The notes beneath the pieces are model-generated. The model was not told where the DNA came from. It saw nothing but the letters and a program-made list of their open reading frames with translations, and did no database searches. Positions 1 through 4,754 of a stretch of DNA of 5,118 bases are shown piece by piece. Positions within the stretch are counted from its first letter, which is position 1; each line of letters opens with the position of its first letter. This stretch comes from an uncultured Desulfovibrio sp. (GTDB taxonomy: Bacteria > Desulfobacterota > Desulfovibrionia > Desulfovibrionales > Desulfovibrionaceae). The stretch spans positions 1 through 5,118 of the forward strand of contig USCL01000260.1 of assembly GCA_900553145.1 (NCBI GenBank), in the 5' to 3' direction. A program made the translations under genes and the position numbers.

Positions 1-100
1 CCACCTCGTTGACATAGGGGAGCTCATCCGACCCCACGGACTGGACGCGGGTACCGTTTGGAAGTTGAGGCTGTTGCGGCTTTTCAGGTTGCTGCGGCAT
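1..100 (-). CDS. Type I secretion membrane fusion protein, HlyD family (N-terminal 33 residues only)
   Basis: Only the first 33 codons are inside the window; the gene continues past position 1. The visible protein starts MPQQPEKPQQPQLPNG, a Pro/Gln-rich cytoplasmic head, and then reads DELPYVNEV. That short acidic stretch resembles the segment that precedes the membrane anchor in LapC/HlyD-type adaptors ('LPFMSEV'-like). The start is well supported: AAGGA (112 to 108) lies 7 nt before the ATG and overlaps the stop codon of the upstream ABC transporter gene, so translation of the two is probably coupled. The family forms the periplasmic adaptor linking the inner-membrane ABC exporter to the TolC channel. 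The assignment rests mainly on position in a TolC-ABC-(adaptor) operon and weakly on this short sequence; the HlyD domain itself is not visible. Confidence 0.75.
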   Translation of the reverse strand, partial: MPQQPEKPQQPQLPNGTRVQSVGSDELPYVNEV

Positions 101-110
101 AACTCGATCC

Positions 111-2327
111 TTACTGTTCGGCCCGGGGCGCGGGCTGCTCGCGCAAGCGGCGCAGCACTTCGTTCTTCGGACCATCCGCAATGATACGCCCGCCGTCCAT
201 GACGATGAGCCTGTCCACGAGTTCCAGCATGCTCAGGCGGTGCGTGATCAGGACCAGCGTCTTGTTCCCCATCACCGCTTTCAGACGGTTTTTGATCATC
301 TGCTCGGAGGCGTTGTCCATGTTGCTGGTCGGCTCGTCGAGGATCAGGATATCCGGGTCCCGCACCAGCGCGCGGGCCAGGGCCACGGCCTGACGCTGGC
401 CGCCGGACAGGGACATGCCCCGCTCCCCGACTTGCGCCCCGAACCCGGCCGGGTTGGAACGGATGAACTCCGTCACGCCCGACAGCGTGGAGGCCCGCAG
501 GATCATCTGGTCGTTGATGGTAGGATCGCCGAGCGCGATGTTGTCCCGGATCGTCCCGTAGAAGAGCACCACATCCTGCGGCAGGAAACCGACCCTGCCG
601 CGGAGATCCGCCTCGGCGAGCTGCCTGATGTCCACGCCGCCGAATTTCACGGCGCCGTCCCGGGGCTGGTAGAGCCCGATCAGCATCTTGCCGAGCGTGG
701 ATTTCCCGGAACCCATCCGCCCGACGACGCCCACCTTCTCACCGGGCTTGATGAACACGGAAATGTCCGCGAGGGCCAGACGCTCGGCCCCGGGGTAGGC
801 AAACGACAAGTCCTCGAACGAAAACGAGGCGTCCAGCTTGCCGAAGTCGACATACTCGTTGTCGTTCTGCCCTTCGGAAGGAAGCTGCATCAGCAGATCG
901 AGCGCCTGCAGGGACATGCGGGAGTTCTGCAGCCGCGTGAGGAGGCTCGCGATTTGCATCAGCGGGGCCATCGCCCGGCCCACCAGAATGTTCGAGCCGA
1001 TGAGCCCGCCCATCGTCATGGTGCCGTCGGCAATCAGGTAGACGCCCCAAATGACCATCCCCACGGACACGGCCTGCGTGACCAGCGTGGAGATGGTGAT
1101 GGCGAGGTTGTTGTATTTTTTGGCGACGCTGCCGGCCTTGGCAGAGACGCCGACCACCTGTTCCCACAGATGGAGCATCCGGCTTTCGGCCATGCACGAC
1201 TTCAGGGTTTCCAACCCGTTGACCAGTTCGACAAGCAGCGCGTTCTTCTGCATATTCTGCTTGTACCCCTGCTCCGCCGTGCGCTTGCCGGCCTCCTGCA
1301 ACGCGATGCCCGTAATGATGAGCACCGGGATGGCGCACAACGGCAGGATCACCAGCGGGCCGCCGATATACCCCAGCAAAAGCAGGGCGACCACAAGGAA
1401 CGGCAAGTCGATGAAGGCCAGCAAGGTCGAGGAGCTGAAAAACTCGCGCAGCGACTCGAATTCGCGCAGGTTGTTGACGAGCGCGCCGGTCGACTCCGGC
1501 TTGGCGTCCAGCCGCATGGTCAGCACCTTCTGCACCAGCCGGCTGGAGAGCACGACGTCCGCATTGCGGCCCGCCACGTCGACGAAGTAGCTGCGCAGGT
1601 TACGCAGCAAAAAATCGAAACAGTAGGCTATCAGGATGCCGATGGCCAGCACCCACAGCGTGTCCACCGCGTTGTTGGGGATCACGCGGTCGTACACGTT
1701 CATGACGAACAACGGGCTGATGACGCCGATCAGGTTGATGACCACGCTGGCGAAGGTCACATGCCGGTAAATCGGCATGTAGTAGAGCAGGACGTCCCAG
1801 AACCAGCGTTTCCCCTTGAGGAGCCGGATACGGTCGGCCCGTTGATCGAGCCGGGCTTCGCGCGTGGCGAAAATGGCGTATCCCGTATACTCGTCCATCA
1901 GCATCGGAAGGGGGACGGGCTGCACGCCCTCCCCCGTTTCCGGGAAAATCACTTCGGCTTTTCCGTCTTTCAGCGACGTCAGGACGCAGGAGCGGTCCCG
2001 CGCCAACAGGAGGATGCACGGAAGCACCAGCGCGGAAATGTCCTGAAGGCTCTTCCGGTAGACGATCTTCCCCTCAAGCCCCGCGCGCTTGGCGGCGTGC
2101 AGGCACGCCCCGGGGGAGACGTGCCCCGTCCCGGCCAGCCCGGCCATCAGAAAGGCCGTGGAAACGGACTTGCCGCGAAGCCGCAGCAGAGTGACCAAGC
2201 TGTGCACCAGCGGCGGGATGAAATCCACGTCCGAAGGCGATAACCCGTCGTTGACCAGCGGGACCGGCTTCTTCCGTTCCGGAGAATCGGGCTCCCCCCC
2301 TTTGGGGGGCTGCATCATATCAGCCAT
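111..2327 (-). CDS. Type I secretion system permease/ATPase (LapB/LssB/HlyB-like ABC exporter with C39-like domain)
   Basis: A 738-residue inner-membrane ABC exporter that would energise one-step secretion of an unfolded substrate through the adaptor and TolC. Residues about 30-155 form a C39-peptidase-like domain. The cysteine expected near its start is absent (the segment reads LVTLLRLRGKSVSTAFL), and no HFVV-like histidine motif is seen, so it should dock rather than cleave the substrate. Residues about 175-465 are the transmembrane domain, with hydrophobic spans near 190-210, 222-242, 300-320, 322-342, 410-433 and 440-460. The ATPase domain has an A-loop Tyr511, Walker A GRMGSGKST (536-544), Q-loop Gln584, signature LSGGQ (640-644), Walker B LILDEPT (Asp664, Glu665) and H-loop His696. 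All key ATPase residues are present, and the length is normal for LssB-type exporters (about 700-750). It starts 24 bp after the TolC-family gene with a weak GAGAG site 7 nt upstream of the ATG. Which substrate it exports cannot be told from this window. Confidence 0.96.
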   Translation of the reverse strand: MADMMQPPKGGEPDSPERKKPVPLVNDGLSPSDVDFIPPLVHSLVTLLRLRGKSVSTAFLMAGLAGTGHVSPGACLHAAKRAGLEGKIVYRKSLQDISALVLPCILLLARDRSCVLTSLKDGKAEVIFPETGEGVQPVPLPMLMDEYTGYAIFATREARLDQRADRIRLLKGKRWFWDVLLYYMPIYRHVTFASVVINLIGVISPLFVMNVYDRVIPNNAVDTLWVLAIGILIAYCFDFLLRNLRSYFVDVAGRNADVVLSSRLVQKVLTMRLDAKPESTGALVNNLREFESLREFFSSSTLLAFIDLPFLVVALLLLGYIGGPLVILPLCAIPVLIITGIALQEAGKRTAEQGYKQNMQKNALLVELVNGLETLKSCMAESRMLHLWEQVVGVSAKAGSVAKKYNNLAITISTLVTQAVSVGMVIWGVYLIADGTMTMGGLIGSNILVGRAMAPLMQIASLLTRLQNSRMSLQALDLLMQLPSEGQNDNEYVDFGKLDASFSFEDLSFAYPGAERLALADISVFIKPGEKVGVVGRMGSGKSTLGKMLIGLYQPRDGAVKFGGVDIRQLAEADLRGRVGFLPQDVVLFYGTIRDNIALGDPTINDQMILRASTLSGVTEFIRSNPAGFGAQVGERGMSLSGGQRQAVALARALVRDPDILILDEPTSNMDNASEQMIKNRLKAVMGNKTLVLITHRLSMLELVDRLIVMDGGRIIADGPKNEVLRRLREQPAPRAEQ
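2294..2309 (-). repeat. G7/C6 homopolymer inverted repeat at the 5' end of the ABC exporter gene
   Basis: On the coding strand, codons 7-11 read as six C, three A and then seven G (the seventh G begins codon 12), encoding Pro-Pro-Lys-Gly-Gly. The C and G tracts are complementary and can fold into a 6-bp all-G:C stem with a 3-nt loop about 18 nt into the message. The tract is seen directly; any role in limiting translation initiation or in slippage is inference. Confidence 0.6.
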
Positions 2328-2351
2328 GCTGGCACTCTCAGCGCAGGAAAC

Positions 2352-3749
2352 TTAGCGTTTTTCCTGCTGATTTCTGGGCGATTCATAGAGGGGGTCTTCC
2401 TTGATGCCCAGTTCGGGAAGCAGCATGCCCGTGAGGGCATACAATCTATACGCGCCTACAACCACGTTTCCGTTGGCCGTCGTATACTGCGTGGACGAAT
2501 TGAAGAGTTCGCTTTCCGCGTCAAGCACGTCGAGCAGGCTCCTCTCGCCCAGCTTGAACTGCTCGAGATACGCGTCGCGCGTCGCCGTGTTGTAGCCGAT
2601 GGCTTCCTCATAGTACCTCTTCTGCTCCTGAGCCGCCAGATACCGGGTCCATGTATTTTCAATTTCCAGGGCCAGTTCGTCATGGAAATTGTACAGCGTC
2701 TCCGTGGCCATCCGCGTGCGGGACTCCGCGGCTTCGGTCCCGGCCTTGTCAGCCCCGCTGTTGAACAGGTTCCAGCGCATGACGAGCCCGGCGTCCACGC
2801 CGGAGGTCCATTGGCTGCCCGGGCCGCTGCGGGCGGAATAGGAAGGGCCGGCTTCAAAATTGATTTTGGGGTGGTACGCGGATTCGGCCAGCTCCTTTTC
2901 CCCGCGCGCGGCCTTGATGTCGGACATGTAGGCCTTCAGCTTCGGGTTGTTCTTGTCGGCGACCACTATCACGGCGTCGTAGTCGGGGTACATGGAAGCC
3001 GGGACATACACTTCGGCCAGAGAAGCGGGCACGGGCTTCCCGGTCAGGCGGATATAGGAGGCTTCGCCTTCACGGAGCGAGGCTTCGGCATCGGTAAGCG
3101 TGCTCTGGGCGCGGGCCAGGCGGCCTTTGGTCTGGGAGACGTCGGCGGAGGAACCGGCCCCAAGCTCCACGCGTTCCTTCTGGGACTCCAGAATCTCCAC
3201 GTGCTGCCTCACGTTGTCCTTGGCCAGCTGAAGGATTTCACGGCGGCGGAGCAGATCCACATGGGCGATGATGGCGTCCAAGGCGAACGACGTCGCGTTG
3301 TCGAGGACGCGGTAGGTCATGGAATCGACCGTCGCCTCGCCCGTACGGACGCGGCTGCGCGTGGCGAAACCGTCCCACAGGGGCTGCGTCAGCGTAAGGC
3401 CGATGCTGTTGGCGCCGTACATATCCTTATCGGCGTTCAAAGGGCGCGTCGTCGTGTTGCTCAAACGGCTGGCGCCGGTGCGGCCCACCATGTCGACGCT
3501 CGGCCCCCACCCCGCCTTGGCCCTGCGGAGCTCATGACGGACGACGTCAAGATTCTCCTGCATGACCTTCAGGCCGCGGTGCGACTGCAATGTTTCTTCA
3601 ACAGTCTGCTTTACGGTCACTTCCCCCGCAATCGCCTTTCCCGCATCCGCCTGAGCGGAGGCCTGTCCCTTGGAGAAGGCCGCATCCGGCGAACACGCAA
3701 GCCCCAAGGCACCCAGAAGCAGCAGCATCCCCAAGTGCGAAGATTTCAT
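2352..3749 (-). CDS. TolC-family type I secretion outer-membrane channel protein
   Basis: About 465 residues, the usual size for the family. The protein forms the trimeric outer-membrane and periplasmic tunnel used by the ABC exporter encoded next. After a hydrophobic signal segment (MLLLLGALGLAC) two homologous halves can be seen. The first has the strand LTQPLWDGF (about 122-130) and the helix ERVELGAGSSADVSQTKGRL. The second has RWNLFNSGADKAG (about 327-339) and EQFKLGERSLLDVLDAESEL. This internal duplication is the hallmark of TolC. Residue numbers count from an ATG two codons upstream (position 3755). I prefer the ATG at 3749 because AGGGAG lies 7 nt from it but only 1 nt from the upstream ATG. 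A cysteine follows the hydrophobic stretch, but Gly sits at the -3 position of the lipobox, so lipidation is doubtful. It is the first gene of the secretion operon and is followed after 24 bp by the exporter. Confidence 0.95.
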   Translation of the reverse strand: MKSSHLGMLLLLGALGLACSPDAAFSKGQASAQADAGKAIAGEVTVKQTVEETLQSHRGLKVMQENLDVVRHELRRAKAGWGPSVDMVGRTGASRLSNTTTRPLNADKDMYGANSIGLTLTQPLWDGFATRSRVRTGEATVDSMTYRVLDNATSFALDAIIAHVDLLRRREILQLAKDNVRQHVEILESQKERVELGAGSSADVSQTKGRLARAQSTLTDAEASLREGEASYIRLTGKPVPASLAEVYVPASMYPDYDAVIVVADKNNPKLKAYMSDIKAARGEKELAESAYHPKINFEAGPSYSARSGPGSQWTSGVDAGLVMRWNLFNSGADKAGTEAAESRTRMATETLYNFHDELALEIENTWTRYLAAQEQKRYYEEAIGYNTATRDAYLEQFKLGERSLLDVLDAESELFNSSTQYTTANGNVVVGAYRLYALTGMLLPELGIKEDPLYESPRNQQEKR

Positions 3750-3756
3750 CCTCATT

Positions 3757-3762
3757 CTCCCT
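3757..3762 (-). promoter_or_regulatory. Ribosome binding site deciding the TolC-family start
   Basis: The coding-strand sequence AGGGAG ends 1 nt before the ATG at 3755 and 7 nt before the in-frame ATG at 3749. Normal Shine-Dalgarno spacing favours the inner ATG. The outer ATG would lengthen the protein by only Met-Arg. Confidence 0.65.
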
Positions 3763-3850
3763 TTTCATTGCAATAAAACAGCCTTATACGCTAGCCAACG
3801 GCTTCTCACCACTCTTTTCCATCGGGCCAAAAAATCAAGTGAATAACTAC

Positions 3851-3879
3851 ACTATAGAAGTTCCGATGTACAGCGTGAA
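3851..3879 (-). promoter_or_regulatory. Candidate sigma70-type promoter of the type I secretion operon
   Basis: Read on the minus strand, TTCACG (3879 to 3874, 4 of 6 matches to TTGACA) and TATAGT (3856 to 3851, 5 of 6 matches to TATAAT) are separated by exactly 17 nt. Transcription would begin near 3844, giving a 5' leader of about 95 nt before the TolC-family gene. A second -10-like hexamer, TATAAG (3788 to 3783), lies closer to the gene but has only a poor -35 partner. This is motif matching only. Confidence 0.45.
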
Positions 3880-3888
3880 ATCACTGTA
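3869..3888. repeat. Imperfect palindrome in the divergent intergenic region, possible operator
   Basis: TACA-gc-GTGA-aa-TCAC-TGTA forms two matching half-sites, the left one carrying a 2-nt insertion. It overlaps the -35 hexamer of the candidate minus-strand promoter and lies about 35 bp upstream of the plus-strand HEPN gene, a position where one regulator could affect both. GTGA/TCAC half-sites recall CRP/FNR-family operators, but the 2-nt centre is much shorter than the usual 6-nt spacing, so no regulator is assigned. Confidence 0.35.
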
Positions 3889-3922
3889 TTATCCGCTTAA
3901 ACGGCTTGTTAGGAGGAAAGAC

Positions 3923-4348
3923 ATGTCATCCTTTTTCATACCGGGCCCGGCCCCTCTGCAGCATTTTCTCCGGGCATTGCGCAGACTAGAAGAAGCGTTC
4001 GCGCCGCCCTCCCTTTCCGAGCTGGAACAGGAAGGGGCCGTCCGCCGCATGCGCTTTGCCGTCGATGCCGGATGGAAAGCCATGAAAGACCGTCTCGCAA
4101 CATCCGGGCGGCTCCCCGGTGCGCCCACCCCGCCCGCCGTCCTCGCCGCCGCGTGGCGGGAGCGGATCATCTTCGACGGGCACATCTGGATGGACATGCT
4201 CACGCGCAGGAGCCAGCTTGCGAAAGACGACTCGCCGGAAACGCTCCGGGCGGCCGTGGGGGAGCTGCAATCCCGTTTTCTTCCCGAGCTTGTCCGCCTC
4301 CGGGAGTGGTTTGCCCACCATCCTTGTTCCGGGGAAAGAAATCAATGA
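3923..4348 (+). CDS. HI0074/HepT-like HEPN-domain protein (nucleotidyltransferase substrate-binding family), degenerate active site
   Basis: 141 residues, a typical length for the family. The start is fixed by AGGAGG (3911-3916) 6 nt before the ATG. The family pattern is visible: an N-terminal helix LRALRRLEEAF, then LEQEGAVRRMRFAVDAGWKAM (family form LERDGxxxRFEFTxELxWK), then the helix LAAAWRERIIFDGHIWMDMLTRRSQ (family form REAxxxGLIxDxxxWxxMxxxRN), and a final helix FLPELVRLREWF. In active HepT toxins the last motif is RX4HXY: Arg and His form the RNase site and the Tyr is AMPylated by the partner MNT nucleotidyltransferase. Here Arg96 is kept, but the His position is Lys101 and the Tyr position is Asp103. 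No MNT gene (GSxxxG...D-type motif) adjoins it in the window. It is transcribed alone, divergently from the secretion operon, with a terminator after it. I infer a non-RNase, orphan HEPN protein; its function is unknown. Confidence 0.8.
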   Translation: MSSFFIPGPAPLQHFLRALRRLEEAFAPPSLSELEQEGAVRRMRFAVDAGWKAMKDRLATSGRLPGAPTPPAVLAAAWRERIIFDGHIWMDMLTRRSQLAKDDSPETLRAAVGELQSRFLPELVRLREWFAHHPCSGERNQ

Positions 4349-4365
4349 CAAAAAAAGCCGCCTCC

Positions 4366-4390
4366 GCCCCTTGACGGGGCCTCCCTTTTT
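4366..4390 (+). terminator. Intrinsic terminator after the HEPN gene
   Basis: A GCCCC stem (4366-4370), a 5-nt loop and GGGGC (4376-4380) are followed by CTCCCTTTTT. An A-run at 4350-4356 can pair with the T-run across an internal loop, which would lengthen the stem. It begins 17 bp after the stop codon. The stem is short and the T-run is set 5 nt away, so efficiency may be moderate. The loop contains TTGACG (4371-4376), which could serve as a -35 element for the downstream leader, although no good -10 follows at standard spacing. Confidence 0.6.
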
Positions 4391-4409
4391 GTGGGAACAT
4401 TCTTTCCAC
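4391..4409. repeat. 19-bp inverted repeat just upstream of the leader ORF
   Basis: GTGGGAA (4391-4397) and TTTCCAC (4403-4409) are complementary apart from one G:T position and are separated by 5 nt. It ends immediately before the GGAG ribosome binding site of the leader peptide. It could be a DNA operator or, if transcribed, a small 5'-end hairpin. It does not match the TyrR box TGTAAA-N6-TTTACA. The repeat is seen directly; the role is unknown. Confidence 0.4.
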
Positions 4410-4420
4410 GGAGTTACGCC

Positions 4421-4501
4421 ATGATTTTTTCGTTTACGCACTTTTACTATTATTATTCGGGACACCAGCTGCTGGCCCCGGATCGGATGTGCTGTGCGTA
4501 A
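4421..4501 (+). CDS. Tyr/Phe-rich attenuator leader peptide (26 residues)
   Basis: A short ORF with a proper ribosome binding site: GGAG (4410-4413) sits 7 nt before the ATG. Residues 3, 5 and 8 are Phe (all TTT) and residues 9-12 are four consecutive Tyr (TAC TAT TAT TAT, 4445-4456), so 7 of the first 12 residues are aromatic. The tail is SGHQLLAPDRMCCA and the stop is TAA at 4499-4501. A strong intrinsic terminator follows 43 nt later, upstream of transporter genes. This is the layout of amino-acid biosynthesis leaders such as those of pheA and pheST, where scarcity of the charged tRNA stalls the ribosome in the codon run and prevents termination. The run predicts sensing of Tyr-tRNA, with Phe secondary. 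I do not recognise this exact peptide; its function is inferred from layout and composition. Confidence 0.75.
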   Translation: MIFSFTHFYYYYSGHQLLAPDRMCCA

Positions 4502-4556
4502 ATGAGACGTTCCGTAGCACATTGAGCTTTGTTCAGTAAGGACAAGCCACCGACCC
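4458..4556 (+). promoter_or_regulatory. Attenuator RNA region with competing hairpins
   Basis: Four pairings can be drawn by eye. (1) CGGG/CCCG plus CCAG/CTGG, 4458-4468 with 4472-4480, beginning 1 nt after the Tyr codons. (2) ATGTGCT (4487-4493) with AGCACAT (4516-4522), perfect over 7 bp and extendable inward through two G:T pairs and one G:C. (3) 4480-4493 with 4545-4556, 11 pairs with one mismatch and two 1-nt bulges, which would sequester the 5' arm of the terminator. (4) TG-a-GCTT-t-GTTC (4523-4534) with GGACAAGCCA (4540-4549), 10 pairs including one G:T, also excluding the terminator. Pairing 2 competes with pairing 3. A ribosome stalled on the Tyr codons would cover the left arm of pairing 1, while one at the stop codon would cover 4480-4493. 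No energies were computed, so the true switch among these is undecided. Confidence 0.5.
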
Positions 4557-4578
4557 CAAAGGGCCGGTGGCTTTTTTT
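4544..4578 (+). terminator. Strong intrinsic terminator, attenuator of the symporter operon
   Basis: AAGCCACCG (4544-4552) pairs fully with CGGTGGCTT (4565-4573). One A:C mismatch follows, then CCC/GGG and a 4-nt loop. The stem runs straight into seven T residues (4572-4578), a textbook rho-independent terminator. It lies between the Tyr-rich leader ORF and the accessory/symporter genes with no other gene ending nearby, so its likely purpose is conditional premature termination. Confidence 0.85.
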
Positions 4579-4607
4579 GTACCTTTTTACCGCCGGGAGA
4601 AACCGTG

Positions 4608-4754
4608 ATGCTTGCCGCCCTGACCAACCTGCCTATGGATGGCGCCGTTGGAGCCGCCCTCGTTTCCATGTTCGTATCTTTTTCCATGTCCCTGTTCGGG
4701 CTTCTCCGCAATGTGAAACCGGCCAAACGCCGGATGGAGCGCAGCCATGACTGA
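4608..4754 (+). CDS. Small single-span membrane protein, probable symporter small accessory protein
   Basis: 48 residues. GGGAG (4595-4599) precedes the ATG by 8 nt; a GTG one codon upstream is an alternative start. The protein has a hydrophobic span at about residues 12-33 (GAVGAALVSMFVSFSMSLFGLL) and a strongly basic tail (RNVKPAKRRMERSH), predicting one helix with the C terminus in the cytoplasm. Its stop overlaps the start of the symporter gene by 8 bp (ATGACTGA), so production of the two should be coupled. Small one- or two-span proteins accompany several SSS transporters (for example the DUF485, DUF997 and DUF4212 families). This one is shorter than those and is best described as an accessory subunit by context. 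The exact family assignment is uncertain. Confidence 0.75.
   Translation: MLAALTNLPMDGAVGAALVSMFVSFSMSLFGLLRNVKPAKRRMERSHD

Noticed and set aside
240..2243. Very long plus-strand open frame (667 codons) opposite the ABC exporter gene
   Set aside because: It is an antisense shadow of a GC-rich gene. The translation is rich in His, Arg, Gln and Asp with no recognisable domain, while the minus strand shows every ABC motif.
2682..3776. 364-codon plus-strand frame opposite the TolC-family gene
   Set aside because: Low-complexity Gly/His/Arg translation without family features; the opposite strand encodes a clear TolC duplication.
3887..3892. TATTAT as the -10 of a promoter for the HEPN gene
   Set aside because: It is a 5 of 6 match at a sensible distance from the start, but no acceptable -35 hexamer lies 15-19 nt upstream, so it is not listed as a feature.
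3590..3922. N-terminal extension of the HEPN protein to upstream in-frame starts
   Set aside because: The extension overlaps the 5' end of the TolC-family gene and the promoter region. AGGAGG at ideal spacing marks the ATG at 3923, and the family begins there.
4371..4400. Sigma70 promoter TTGACG plus GAACAT for the leader
   Set aside because: The -35 is good but lies in the terminator loop, and every -10 at 16-19 nt spacing matches only about half of the consensus. Real promoter position left open.
4391..4409. Sigma54 promoter or TyrR box in the inverted repeat
   Set aside because: There is no GG-N10-GC pair as sigma54 needs, and the half-sites differ from TGTAAA/TTTACA.
4544..4578. T-box riboswitch in front of the symporter operon
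   Set aside because: AAAGGGCCGGTGG superficially recalls a T-box, but the AGGGUGGNACCGCG consensus and the specifier stem are absent, and a translated Tyr-run leader explains the arrangement better.
3986..4726. 246-codon minus-strand frame across the HEPN gene, leader and terminators
   Set aside because: It runs through two terminators and the leader ORF, has no ribosome binding site of note, and its translation looks like reverse reading of coding DNA.
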